From the NCBI GenBank assembly GCA_949775045.1, contig OX459104.1, forward strand, positions 11,331,655 to 11,395,654: a DNA stretch of 64,000 nt, read 5' to 3'. The notes under the pieces were generated by a model that saw nothing but the letters and a program-made list of their open reading frames with translations, did not search any database and was not told the origin of the DNA. This stretch comes from Metridium senile (lineage: Eukaryota > Cnidaria > Anthozoa > Actiniaria > Metridiidae). How positions within the stretch are numbered: the first letter of the stretch is position 1; each line of letters starts with the position of its first letter. Shown piece by piece: positions 21,393 to 34,072 of this stretch. A program made the position numbers and the translations under genes.

Positions 21393-24300
21393 CTCACGAT
21401 TGATATTAGAAGGATGATCTCTCTTGCCACAGTTAAATGATGGCGTTTTACAGCAGGAGTCTGGTACAGAGTTGTTCCTACTGACGTCACTTTGTTTCCA
21501 GGCCGTCGCGTTCCAGGTAGAATAGGAAGCATCTCCACAACAGTTGAACTGGTATGTAATCGAAAAAGAATTGAATTATCAAAGACATTAGACCTTAACA
21601 ACTATATTTTAACAGCAGGCTAGATAAAGAGTTATAATGACAATAATAATTCATTATTTATATTGCGCATTCTCTATAAAATATTAAAATGCGTATTACA
21701 ACAATTTATCCTAATTTTTTAAATAAGGCATAGTATAATACGAAATACATATAAAAATCGTTTCATAATTCCCGCGTAAACACGGGGACAGTTTTGTAGT
21801 AGTTTCACCCAGCATGTTACCTAAATAAAACAGCTTTGTAAAAATAAGCCTACAGAAAACTAAATCAATAGACATCGAACAACCTCAGACCCCGTCTACA
21901 CGGATCCGGATACTTTTGAAACCGCATACTTTTTGATGCAAATCGGCCTATCGTCCACACGAATCCAGTGAATCCGGTCACCGAAACCACATACTTTTAC
22001 TTGAATCCTCCGGATACGCGGATTCGTGTGGACGAGGCCTCAGCCTCGACAACGTATAATATATTCTAAAGAGTTTGACAGCAGCCGTGGAATTTTTAAG
22101 TATTTCAATTGTTTGATAATGTGTATACATTCCTTAAATTACAACGGGTTGTAATATATTACACACGTACGCCAGGCTGAAGAAATCATGACTGTGACGA
22201 AGATTTAAATTGAAGATATAGATTTTTAATTAATTATAATATTATTTTTTTATATTGCGCATTGTCTAAAAAATATTCAAATGCGCATTACAACAACTTA
22301 TCCTAATTTACAAAAACCTTAACCTTAATTTTCTCTACAAAACATTCACAAATTCTTGATTTTTAGTACAAAAGCATAAAATATAGGCTGGAGTTTTTCA
22401 ATAAACTCGCAGTTCTTGTTTTATCAGGTCTAAAACACTCGGATACGCTTCGTGGCTTTAAATCCTGATAAAACTCTTCTGCTCGTTTATTGAACGTTAC
22501 CCCAGCAGGCCACTTAAATAAAATAGCTTTTTAAAAATAAGCCTTCAGAAAACAAATCCATTCTTAAATGATGTAATAGATAGGAATGTACTCACAGTTC
22601 TTTGTAGTTTATCAAATGCTAGCGTGACGTCACCGTCGTTACCATAATCGTTCATGGCACTTCTAGTTGACTTGTCGATTTCATGATGTATCTGTTAATA
22701 GATGAATATGATAAATCAAACAGAGCAGATAAAGGCCTGAATAACGCAAGTATGGCAGTGTCTCAGCGTGGTCATTTTGACAAGTACGGACGGGTATACA
22801 CAAATATAAATTATGGAAAACAATTAAAAAACATTTGAACATTTCCCGCCTCAAGTACGCACGTGCGTATTTGTGTAATAGACGCTGCACCCCGGGGTAA
22901 TAGGCGTGTCTTCGAATAAAGACCCTTAGTATAAATACCAGGGGGATCATAGAAAATTGCGCGCGCTGATTGGTTCAAGAACTTCGGACTATTTTTCAGT
23001 TATCGCCTAGAAATGAGAACTACATAGTTTTTCTTTGAAAATAACTTGTTATTATAGCTGTTACTAACTGGTTTTATTTTCTTGAATTATCACCTGTTGA
23101 TTTAAACTGGACTAATTATTCCCCTCATGATCGACGACCAGATAAGCGAGGAATAATCTCGACTTTGTCTCGGTTATTATTTCGCGATGTTCGCCTCCTT
23201 CGGCAAATATTTATTAGCTAAAATCGACGACCTAAACACGGAATCGAAATAGGGCGTCTATTTATAATAACTATTATTCTTGAATGGCTAGCACGTTGAA
23301 ACACAATGGAGTTGTATCAAGTATACAAGGCTAGCTATATTTCGATCCGGTGCATGTGTCAACAGTTTTTTTGATTACTTGGCTCGTGTTTACCGTGGAA
23401 TGTTTTCAGTTTTCCAATGGCACGGTCAAGGCAAATAACGATTTGTCAATCTCATGTTTTATCTACAGGTAAATTATTAAAAGACAAACAAGCAAAAATA
23501 CAAAACGTCAAAGCCTTACCCCTGTTCGATGTACAAAGGCAACGATTCCTACAGACACTTGGATTATAAACACCAGAGACAGCATAATCATAAACTGAAA
23601 AAAATATGATGAATGTTAAATAATTGATTGTTTCATCCGAGAAGCAAGTTGAAAAAACGAGGCGCAGACGAGATAATAAACCAAATTCGAGCTGTTTTGA
23701 TTGAGTGATTCGACTGTTTGATCTACAATATATCTATATGATAAAAACATTTTAGCACTTCTGAAATTCTACTGCTCCAGCCATGCACCCCCTTGGCTGT
23801 GTTACTACTCCCCCATGGCAATGTTGAGGAGGGAGTCAATGTTTGGTGCTTGTGCGCTATCATTTCACACCAACATTGATGTGGGGGAAGAAGGGATTTC
23901 TGTTTTATACTTAAAACAAACGAAATAGTGATTTAGAGGTAAAATACTAAAATCGTGCCAAAAGTTAACTAATATCATGGAGAATTCTAGGAGAAAGTCA
24001 AAGCGAAAATTGACTAAATTTTATGCCAATCATTTGCACATATGAAAACATATCAACAACAGTTACTGCATAGTAGTTATTTACATTGTTTTCCTCTCTT
24101 GATGAATTTGAGAAGATGGAATAAAAGATACGTATAGCTCGAACCGGAAACTGGACCCTCTCCCCTCTATCACGCTCAATGTTTACAGCGCATTATATAA
24201 TTACGTGACCATCGATCAGTCCACAACGCGTACGGCGTTTAACTACCGTCAATCTAATCAATCAAGGGTACCGACAGATTATTTTCGATTGACGGCGTCG

Positions 24301-27300
24301 TAAGTCGGTGTTTTTCATGTTGGCATTTCAATGTCGCTGGTCGCGTAATTATGAAAAGCGCTGTAATACCGTAAAATATACCAAATCGCTGATTTGTAGC
24401 TGTAAGAGATACGACGAGCATAGCCGAACCTTTAGCACGCCCCCAACCCTCCCTGGAGCCAATTCTCTTACCGTAATTAGCATGTACCGATGTTCCTTAT
24501 AGGTCCCATAGCAACCACATACACAAACCAAGATGACCACGCCCCCAAGGCCGATCATCAGTCCGACTACAATAAGATACCTAGTGCTCCCTAGAAACAG
24601 GTGGTACTCTTTCTCAAAAAACAAAGTCCAAACACCAACCACTACCATAGCAACGCCTGACAGCTGAAGAGAAACATACAACAAAATATAAAACATTAGA
24701 GAGGATATAAAATAGGTGAGCGTAGTGTTGGTATTGTGATGCAGATTTGACAACCATTTTTTACAACAGATTTGTTAATTTTCGTTGTTCTAATAAAACT
24801 TGTTGGTTGGCAAAACCATAACAAAATACGTCACTGAACGTCCACCTATTGATAAATTAATAAATGAATGAGTGGCAGGGAGAGAAATAACGCACATTAA
24901 CATGCTAAAAGAAAAGTTACATGCTAATCAGTGCAAGTTGGGGCATACACAATTTATTAAAATTAGCCTCTCAAAACTCATTAAAGTTTAGAGAGAACTA
25001 GCATTACGGCCACCTTCTTGGACAGCGGTCGTTCTGTCCCATAAGAGTGAGCAAAATCGTTTTGACTATTCATTATAATACAACAGCCAGTTGGAATACG
25101 TTTTTGTTTTTTTGATTTTGGCCATAAATTGTATCGTTACCCGCACGCGATAAGCCGATTAGCATGTTATTTGATTCATTATCATGTTAAAATACGTTAT
25201 GTTAAAATCGCTCTAGTAAGTAAGTGAGTAAGTGAGTAAATAAATACGTATGTGAGTGAGCAATAGCTGTTCTTACAGTTATATGCAAATGATTTCAAAC
25301 AATGGATTCAAATCGAGGCTTTCGGGCAAACCTATTGTTTTCGCCCGAAAGCCTCGACTTCAACCCATTGTTCAAAATCATTTGCATATAACTGTAATAA
25401 CAGCTATTCGGCGAGTGAGTGGCGAAAAAGGCCCGGAGAAAGCAGTGAGAGCAACTGAGTGAATGGATAATGAATGATTTGATGAAATAATGACTGCTTA
25501 AATGAATAGGTACATAAATACCATACAAATTAGTGGATTGTTAAATGAATGAGATGAAGGAATGGGCAAATAACCAAAGAAATGAGAAAAAAAACTACAT
25601 GGAAAGATCAATGAAAAGGAAGAAGGAAAATGAATGAATAAATAAAATAATAGATAATAGATAATTTATTATTATTATAAATTATTAATTAATTAAATAA
25701 AAATAATTAATAATAAATGATTGCATGGTGGAACATGATAGTTCATTCAATAACATGAAGTAAAGTAAACGTAAGTAAAAGGAGAAAGTTGATATATACT
25801 AAACTACTTAGATAAGTGTTTTTACAAGAATCTACTAGAGTACAAACATTTTAATGCTTTTAAAAAAGCTTTTAAAAAAGCGTGCAACATAAAAAGTACT
25901 AGTACAATGGTGATATTTATGTAATTCTATTGTTTTCTACCGTTTAGTACTACTTCAGGGGTATATTATTTGCACTAGTTTTAAGATATACATCAACTAT
26001 ATTTTAATATTGTCATGTTAAGGTATCAGTAGATTCGAAATTAGACACTGAACAGACAAAAACCATCTGTCACGAACTGGGCTGAGTATTTTATCATATC
26101 ACAGTAATAGATAGGCACGATAATAAAGCTGAAAAGCATCTGATAGAATATCCTTATCTGCAGTGGACATGCATACGCCATGTTGTCCTGTTGTATGATA
26201 TACTATGAAAAAACTGATGAGCAATAATATATACTTTGTAGCATATTTTCTTATTATATTTTTCGTTATTTTATTTGCGATTACTTGACCACAGAGGCAA
26301 GGATTTAGTATTTCCACTTTATTTCATTGATATAGTGTTTGCATTCTATTCCATGGTAGCAATGTGATTGTATTTCACGCATTTAGTGTTTGCTCCCTAT
26401 TCTAAAATAGTAATTATATTTCATGGATATAGTGGTTTTGCTCTATTCCACAGTATAATTTTTTATGGATATAGTATTTGTGCTCTATTCCACGGTATCA
26501 ACGTGATTTTATTTCACGGATATAGTGTTTGTACCCTATTCCACGGTGGCAATTGGAATTTATTTCATGGATAGTGTTTGCGCCCTATTCTACAATAACA
26601 ATTTTATTTCATGGATACAGTATAGTCTTTTTCGCTCTATTCCACTGTAGCAATATATTTTGTTTAATTTCATGGATCAAGGTTTTGTGTTCTATTCTAC
26701 AATAGCAATATCATTTCATTTATTTCATGGATTAAGTGTTTTTAAAAAATTATATTTAATGGATATAGTGTTCGCGTGTTTGTGCACCCTTTTTGTCAGT
26801 ACAATTTTACTTCTATAGTCTTATTTATAAGTAATACATTCCCTATCAAAAGACAAATAAAATTAAAAGTCACACATAGCTGACAAGTGTGTCTTCGACG
26901 CTCTAGATCCTAGAGTGATTTTCCTTCGTCTGTGAATGAATAGTCAAAGTAATACATAGTAGTACACACTAATCCCATTGTTTTTTTTTTGTTTTATTTC
27001 GACTATTACTCACTAACTAGTCTACTTCGTTGCACGGACGAAGGGAAATCACTCTAAGCTAAATGCAATAGCAGAGTCATTGATCATTCAATTTGAATTG
27101 TTGCGGTTGCGCTATCTACATACTGTACAATGTACTACAATGTTACTATTTGACCTACGATTTACCCCCAAAGTGAAGCTGGACTGAGATTCGGAGCCTG
27201 AGATTCACATTGCCTCAGATTCACATTCATTTCCGGGGGGAGGTCAACAAGGTCAGTTTGTAAAAGCTTTATTACAACAACACAACTGATAAATGTAAAG

Positions 27301-30300
27301 TAATTGCAAATCAGATATGTAGTTATTACTTGGATTCAATTTATTAAATCAATTTAGAGATGATATATAAAACTTATTATACACAAAGTTATGTTTTACG
27401 CTCCAGCCTGAGATTCAAAGCTACAGCCTTAGATTCAAATCTCTAGCCTGACATTCGAAACTCCAGCCTTAGATTCAAAAATTACAGCCTTAGATTCAAA
27501 TCTCTAGCCTGACATTCGAAACTCAAGCCTTAGATTCAATAATAACAACAGCCTTAGATTCAAATATCTACGGCCTTAGATTCAAAACTCTACGGCCTTA
27601 GATTCAAAACTCCAGCCTTAGATTCAAAACTCTACGGCCTTAGATTCAAATATCTACGGCCTTAGATTCAAAACTCTACGTACGGCCTTAGATTCAAAAC
27701 TCCAGCCTTAGATTCAAAACTCCAGCCTTAGTTTCAAATATCTACACTACAGCCTTAGATTCAAATATCTACGGCCTTAGATTCAAATATCTACGGCCTT
27801 AGATTCAAATATCTACGGCCTTAGATTCAAAACTCCAGCCTTAGATTCAAATATCTACGGCCTTAGATTCAAAACTCCAGCCTTAGATTCAAATATCTAC
27901 GGCCTTAGATTCAAAACTCTACGGCCTTTAAGATTCAAAACTCCAGCCTTAGATTCAAATATCTACGGCCTTAGATTCAAAAATAACAGTCGCGTGTAGA
28001 AAGTCATGTGCGTTTGAAAGTAATATGGCAGTGAATTCAAACAAGCATTATCTTCCCTCGCTAGAAGTCTGAGTTCTAGATTCGGCAAAAAAAGACCAGT
28101 TTTATAATAAGTCACGTGATATTTCTTTTAGTATATAAGTCTTTTCAAGTGGACAACCTTTTCAAGATCGGCTGTATATGTCATACACTGATATGCGAAA
28201 GCTTTAGCCCTTCGGCTGAGTAAATTGTTTTCTTCTGTTCATGCACTTCCTTCCTTCATTTAAACAATTGCGAACAAATAAAAAAATGAATGATGTTAAT
28301 TAACATTTTTCGATTCCTTACTTTGCAGAATCATATGGATTACTTCCGAGCAATGATGGTGCTGGAGCTGGCAAAAGGGTCTATTTCAACCTAACCCTAA
28401 TGTGTCCATACACATTTTGATAGAAATTAGTGCGTCACTAAATCGAAGTTATTTATTAAGAAACGCATACAATTTTTTGAATCTAAGTTGTTAATTGTTT
28501 CGAATCTAAAGGCTGAAGGTCGAATCTAAGGCTGAGTTTTGAATCTAAGGCTGGAATTTCGAATGTCAGGCTAGAGATTTAACTGATTTGAAGGCTTGGC
28601 TGAATTTCCGGTGAATTTCAAGCTGTAGTTTTGAATCTCAGGCTAAGGAGTATTTGTATAATAGTTTAGCATAGTACGGCCCGTGAATCTCAGGCTAATA
28701 TATTAATTATTATAATACAATTGATAATAGTTTAACATATAGTACAGCCCGTGAATCTCAGGCTGACATATTGTCCGTTAAAATAGCTTAACAGATTCTT
28801 TAAATCGAAGTTATTTTATTATACAGAAACGCATAAATGCAGGGTTGCGGTTAGCCTGCTGTGCAGACTCTTTTTTGCGCTCAAAATATTCGGGTTTTTT
28901 AAAGAATATTGAGAGCGCAAAAAAGAGTCTTCATAGCAGGCTGTTATTAAGACTGTTATTTTTGAATCTAAGGCTTGAGTTTTGAATCTCAGGCTGGAGC
29001 GTAAAATATAACTTTGTGTATTGAACTCAAGTAATAACTACATATCTTATTTGCAATTTCTTGATCAGTTGTGAATCTTAAAGGCCGGCCGTAGATATTT
29101 GAATCTAAGGCTGGAGTTTTGAATCTAAGGCCGGTAGAGTTTTGAATCTAAGGCTGTAGATATTTGAATCTAAGGCTGGAGTTTTGAATCTAAGGCTGGA
29201 GTTTTGAATCTAAGGCCGTAGAGTTTTGAATCTAAGGCCGTAGATATTTGAATCTAAGGCTTGAGTTTTGAATCTCAGGCTGGAGCGTAAAATATAACTT
29301 TGTGTATTGAGCTCAAGTAATAACTACATATCTTATTTGCAATTTCTTGATCAGTTGTGAATCTTAAAGGCCGGCCGTAGATATTTGAATCTAAGGCTGG
29401 AGTTTTGAATCTAAGGCCGGTAGAGTTTTGAATCTAAGGCTGTAGATATTTGAATCTAAGGCTGGAGTTTTGAATCTAAGGCTGGAGTTTTGAATCTAAG
29501 GCCGTAGAGTTTTTAATCTAAGGCCGTAGATATTTGAATCTAAGGCTGGAGTTTTGAATCTTAAAGGCCGTAGAGTTTTGAATCTAAGGCCGTATATATT
29601 TGAATCTAAGGCTGGAGTTTTGAATCTTAAAGGCCGTAGAGTTTTGAATCTAAGGCCGTAGATATTTGAATCTAAGGCTGGAGTTTTGAATCTAAGGCCG
29701 GTAGAGTTTTGAATCTAAGGCTGTAGATATTTGAATCTAAGGCTGGAGTTTTGAATCTAAGGCTGGAGTTTTGAATCTAAGGCCGTAGAGTTTTTAATCT
29801 AAGGCCGTAGATATTTGAATCTAAGGCTGGAGTTTTGAATCTTAAAGGCCGTAGAGTTTTGAATCTAAGGCCGTATATATTTGAATCTAAGGCTGGAGTT
29901 TTGAATCTTAAAGGCCGTAGAGTTTTGAATCTAAGGCCGTAGATATTTGAATCTAAGGCTGGAGTTTTGAATCTTAAAGGCCGTAGAGTTTTGAATCTAA
30001 GGCCGTAGATATTTGAATCTAAGGCTGTAGATATTTGAATCTAAGGCTGTAGATATTTGAATCTAAGGCTGGAGTTTTGAATCTAAGGCTGGAGTTTTGA
30101 ATCTAAGGCCGTAGAGTTTTGAATCTAAGGCTGGAGTTTTGAATCTTAAAGGCCGTAGAGTTTTGAATCTAAGGCTGTAGAGTTTTGAATCTAAGGCTGG
30201 AGTTTTGAATCTAAGGCCGTAGATATTTGAATCTAAGGCCGTAGATATTTGAATCTAAGGCTGTTGTTATTATTGAATCTAAGGCTTGAGTTTCGAATGT

Positions 30301-31133
30301 CAGGCTAGAGATTTGAATCTAAGGCTGTAATTTTTGAATCTAAGGCTGGAGTTTCGAATGTCAGGCTAGAGATTTGAATCTAAGGCTGTAGCTTTGAATC
30401 TCAGGCTGGAGCGTAAAACATAACTTTGTGTATAATAAGTTTTATATATCGTCTCTAAATTGATTTAATAAATTGAATCCAAGTAATAACTACATATCTG
30501 ATTTGCAATTACTTTACATTTATCAGTTGTGTTGTTGTAATAAAGCTTTTACAAACTGACCTTGTTGACCTCCCCCCGGAAATGAATGTGAATCTGAGGC
30601 AATGTGAATCTCAGGCTACCAATCTCAGGCCAGCTTCACTTTGGCGATTTACCGGTCAACATTAAAATGTTGCAGATATAAACATATGGTTACTGTCACA
30701 CTGTAGCGAATATTGATACGCTTTGAACTTTCTTTCTTATATATTAACTGAATAGTATGTAGTAAAACTATAGATGCTATGCTAAGTATTTATAAGCACA
30801 AGAGTCAAGCACTTGTACAACCCATGTTAATAACAACATTGTTCGGATCGCAAATGTGTTTAGATTTTAGTTTAGATTCAAGTTTATACATATTCTTTTA
30901 AAAAAGTGACATATCACTAATAGTCAAAAGGCTTATCGAAGAAAACTTAAAGCTACAAAAACATACTACAACAATTCATAAATAGTTCGTCTTTTATGTT
31001 TAACTTGAGAAACATTCGGAGGAAACTTACTAACCGTATTGAAGAAATTGCTGACAGATTGAAAGCTTTTCCAACATTCCCAATCGCAGATTTGTGCTTC
31101 ATTCTCCGTCTCTTTAAGGCTCATAGAATACAT
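21393..31133 (-). CDS. Tetraspanin, CD151/TSPAN11-like, five exons; last exon not found
   Basis: Exons, all joined in phase 0: 31035..31133 (33 codons, CWKSFQSVSNFF), 24472..24663 (64, LSGVAMVVVGVW to HRYMLIT, TM1 and TM2), 23520..23594 (25, TM3, ending FVHRTG), 22596..22691 (32, start of the large loop) and 21393..21548 (52, the CCG, PDSCC and NCGKRDHPSNI motifs). Donors are GTTAGT, GTAAGA, GTAAGG, GTGAGT and GTAAAG. Acceptors are TTCTCTTCAG, TTTTTTTCAG, TCTATTAACAG and TACATACCAG. The loop carries six cysteines less the final GC, and sequons NAT and NNS. These 206 residues fit CD151 spacing closely; about 45 more (GC, TM4, tail) should follow. Tetraspanins organise membrane microdomains, and the CD151 type partners integrins. 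Intron 1 is 6.4 kb and carries the large inverted-repeat element. Confidence 0.85.
21640..22570 (+). repeat. Duplicated ~250-bp segment inside tetraspanin intron 4
   Basis: TATTGCGCATTCTCTATAAA..CAACAATTTATCC and later CTTTGTAAAAATAAGCC at 21655-21860 recur as TATTGCGCATTGTCTAAAAA..CAACAACTTATCC and CTTTTTAAAAATAAGCC at 22252-22560. This is a direct, diverged pair. Confidence 0.6.
21891..22042. mobile_element. Palindromic repeat, CGTCTACACGGATCC type
   Basis: CCCGTCTACACGGATCCGG is mirrored by CCGGATACGCGGATTCGTGT..GGACGAGG at the right end. Confidence 0.55.
22955..23290. repeat. Dispersed repeat starting GCGCGCTGATTGG
   Basis: GCGCGCGCTGATTGG is followed by TTTCGCGATGTTCGCCTCCT..AATATTTATTAGCTAAAA. 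Its start matches the promoter region of the recombinase-like gene at 63662, so it may be a solo flank of that element type. Confidence 0.4.
23745..23972. mobile_element. Degraded copy of the 63252-63515 Tc1-like MITE
   Basis: TTTTAGCACTTCTGAAATTC, GTTTGGTGCTTGTG..TTTCACACCAACATTGATG and CTAAAATCGTGCCAA match the complete copy. Confidence 0.6.
24753..24852 (+). repeat. Dispersed ~100-bp repeat, copy 2
   Basis: GTTGGTTGGCAAAACCATAA and ACGTCACTGAACGTCCACCT match the copy at 3346-3448. Confidence 0.5.
25262..25408. mobile_element. 147-bp near-perfect hairpin
   Basis: AATAGCTGTTCTTACAGTTA through CGAGGCTTTCGGGC returns inverted after a 14-base loop. The arms are 65-68 bases long. Confidence 0.75.
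26321..26790 (+). repeat. ~46-55-bp minisatellite, about 10 copies
   Basis: The unit TTTCATGGATATAGTGTTTG..CTCTATTCCACGGTAGCAAT repeats with length variation. A solitary unit occurs at 59884-59930. The open frame across it is a repeat artefact. Confidence 0.8.
26903..27060. mobile_element. Palindromic MITE, CTAGAGTGATTTTCC ends
   Basis: CTAGAGTGATTTTCCTTCGT is mirrored by ACGAAGGGAAATCACTCTA, with inner CAAAGTAATACATAGTA-like partial symmetry. Confidence 0.55.
27167..30644. mobile_element. 3.48-kb inverted-repeat element with GAATCTAAGGC arrays
   Basis: Ends CCCAAAGTGAAGCTGG and CCAGCTTCACTTTGG lie between perfect 9-bp repeats CGATTTACC (27158-27166, 30645-30653). TIRs of about 230 bases are followed by tandem arrays: GCCTTAGATTCAAA in the left half and the inverse TTTGAATCTAAGGC in the right half. 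The right array has a higher-order period of 281-286 bases. The whole element can fold into one hairpin. The 9-bp duplication suggests a Mutator-like mover. No transposase. It lies in tetraspanin intron 1. Confidence 0.8.
28857..28943. mobile_element. 87-bp hairpin nested in the large element
   Basis: TAGCCTGCTGTGCAGACTCT..GCGCTCAAAATATTC is mirrored by GAATATTGAGAGCGC..AGAGTCTTCATAGCAGGCTG. Confidence 0.65.
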
Positions 31134-32329
31134 ATCGTTAACTTTTAAACAAATCCATGCTTGTTGTTTGCTATGATATTTTCCATGTGTTATACTTGTA
31201 CCAAAGCAATTGTCCTATTGCCTAACAGTACTAGGGGTTTCCGGTTTTAAGTCGTCAATCTTGAGTTCTCATTGTGTTAAAAATTAACAAAATCACGAAC
31301 GTCGCTTAGAAGTTGTTATCGTAGTAAACATTGCTAAAGTTGTTCTTAAATGGGTTCAAATGTCCCGAAATATTGAGTGACGTCCAATCTTATTTATGAT
31401 TAAATTAAATTTGATTGAAAGCTGCTTATTAATTTTTGGTCAAATGAGAGTTAGTTTTGCATAAAATAGCTGCTTTGTGGAAAATGGTTTTAGCTGAAGA
31501 ACTAGCGAAAAGAAAACATAACGAACAAAACAACAAAAACAATACGAACCAGAGCAGAAAATAAACGAAAAACAACATAATAACAAATTAAACGACAATA
31601 AAAACAAACAATAAATGCATACATTTAGCTCACGCAAACTATGTAATTACACATAACAGTTATAACAATAAACTCCATTGTACATAATTCCTGAAGCGGA
31701 TGGGCGCTTATACCCGAAAGCTTTTGAAATAAATTATTTCATGGTTGAAGAAACATTGTCTTGTTAAAAATGAACAATTACAAAAGCAGCAACAAGTAAC
31801 AATTATAAGTAAAAACAGAGTCTCCATAGTCCAGTAGAGTATGTAAATAGTTGTTGAACATCGTGTGTGTATGTAACTGCTCAAATTTATAAAAACTACT
31901 GAAATTTATAAAAAAAATAGTCTTGCTACTAGCTATTCATTCAGTGCTGGCTGTTTGGTTATTAGTGTCATCGCAAAACAGATGCCTATATACGTTTGAC
32001 GTGAAAATTTCAACAAAACGAGCTAAAATCTTGCCGCACCTCATTTTTTCTCGGCGAAAGCTTACTCAAGAACGACTTTATTTCCTTTCGCGTGAGATTA
32101 AGTAATGTTAGTCTTCGAGTCTACAAAAATAGAATTAATCGATAAATTGTTATTGTTTAAAAGGTTTTATAAAAGTGACCTTAAAACATGCCGTAATGAG
32201 TGAAGGTTAACATTTAATAACGTTTTTCTTATAATCCTTTTAGTATTAATTGAGTTATGGTCGTAACATTTATATTAAAGTTGGCCACCACCTGCAATCT
32301 TTTGTTATGTCAAACATGTTTTCTTTTCT
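31134..32329. other. Upstream region of the tetraspanin gene, no exon seen
   Basis: No in-frame stop occurs in the first ~50 bases above ATG 31133, so the start could lie slightly upstream, but no better ATG is evident. The rest is AT-rich with no strong repeat. Confidence 0.35.
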
Positions 32330-32330
32330 A

Positions 32331-32408
32331 GCCTGAGACAATAGACGTGCTTTCGCTTCTCTTCCTTTCGCGGGGGAGTAGAGCGAAATGACGCCTGTTT
32401 TCTCAGGC
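32331..32408. mobile_element. Short hairpin repeat, GCCTGAGA..TCTCAGGC
   Basis: The ends are mirrored, and the interior GTGCTTTCGCTTCTC / GGGAGTAGAGCGAAATGACG pairs partly. Confidence 0.55.
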
Positions 32409-32944
32409 TATTTATTTCCTTGTCTAATATTCATTAATGAAAATTTTGTTTGTAAACGTGTTATAGGTGTCAGGAAAAAGAAATAGATTCAGTAGTGATG
32501 CACTCAGTCAAACCATGTATAAATATAGATAACTAAATGATTGATTAAAAAAATGGACAAATAAATAAAAGCGAAGGGAGAGGGCCCTGGGAACGAGGTT
32601 GATACATTAAAATATAAAACATATTGAATAATTAGGAAATAAATAAATAAATAATTTGATCAAAAAAATTAATAAATAGAAAATAAAGGAAGGAATAAAT
32701 AAATTAATGAAAAAAATATTAATTCAAGGAATAAATAAACTGATAGTGAAAAAAGATAAAAAAAATTGCAATGTCGCCTCCTCCGCCGGCAACTGCTTTT
32801 CCTCCTTTTTTTCACCGCGAGGACACTGAGACTTTAATTTCAGGCTAAACAGGAAGCCCATGACAGTGTCGGAGGAGGCTATATATGCAGTGTTGTTATT
32901 GTAACTTCATCGCTGTTTGTAACAAACGGAAACATGTGTAAAAT

Positions 32945-34072
32945 GATTAGTGGCCTGAATGTAACCTGAGTATCAGGCTCTAGGGGAGGGGTGAAGGAGA
33001 GAAAGAAGGGAGAGAGGGAAGAAAGGGAGAGCCTGACACGAAACGATTCCGATTCCGCCCCCTCGCTTGACCCACAGCATGATATTACATAGGAGCCAAT
33101 CAAAATCGCTTCCGACTGTCATGTCGTCATGTCAAAACACGAGCAGCTATGTCGCTAAGGGGTGGACCATTAGAAGTTGGGGGAGGGGGGGGGGGGGGGG
33201 TGGCAATTCCCAATATAAAAAACGTGCAAGGCCAATGCGCCCAAAAAAAAAATCGTGCACAGAGCCAAGCTAAAAAAAAAAAACGTGCAGAACCTTGAGG
33301 GGTAGCAAATGCTAAAATTTTAAAATCCGAGCCTGAGATTCTAGAAATATATCAGCTCATGCATTTATTGTATTTAAAAATTCTAGACTCCGAGACATCA
33401 AAAGCACGAAAATCCGAGACTCCCGGGGATACTTTAAGACATCAAAAACACAAAAATCCGAGACTTTGAGGCATCAAAAACACGAAAATCCGAGACTTTG
33501 AGGCATCAAAAACACGGAAATACGAGACTTTGAGGCATCAAAAACACGAAAATCCGAGACTTTGAGACATCAAAAACACAAAAATCCTAGACTTACGCTC
33601 TTTGTATCAGTATACAAAATATACCAAAACAAAATCGACCTCGGTGTGTTTTCCCGACAAAAAGTGAACAAAACGCCCAAAAGTAAAAAAAATCGCTGCG
33701 AAGTATCTGCGCCTTGTACCGGACTAATAAATCAAACGGAAAAACGGACTTTTCAAAAGTTTAACCAAAACACAAATGTACGTCTTGAAGACATTGTTTG
33801 TGATTCATTACAAGCTTTTTTTTTTCGAACACGAATACTAGATATACCATATAAATAACCAAATAACATTGCAACCTCGATCGCTTCGATCGCGTATTAG
33901 TTCGCGTCTAGAGTTTCACTTCCGTTCTATTGTTCAATGGACCAATCAGAAAAACATTCATATTCTGAATGTTTGTCACAGGAAAAACCGGCTTTTGTGT
34001 CAGGCCCTCCTTTTCCCTCTTCTCTCTTCCCCAGTCCCTCCCCGCCCCCTCCCCGAGGGCCTGATACTCAGG
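32945..34072. mobile_element. ~1.1-kb element with ~90-bp purine/pyrimidine-rich TIRs
   Basis: CCTGAGTATCAGGCTCTAGG with the following GGGAGAGAG-rich stretch to GAGAGCCTGACACGAAA is mirrored by TTTGTGTCAGGCCCTCC..CGAGGGCCTGATACTCAGG. It encloses a G tract (33178-33200) and the 32-bp minisatellite. Confidence 0.6.
33380..33594 (+). repeat. 32-bp minisatellite, about 6 copies
   Basis: The unit CCGAGACTTTGAGGCATCAA plus AAACACGAAAAT repeats at 32-base spacing. Confidence 0.8.

Noticed and set aside
27200..30600. CRISPR-like regularly spaced repeats
   Set aside because: The short repeats are tandem with related spacers, in a eukaryotic intron, and are bounded by transposon ends; there are no cas genes.
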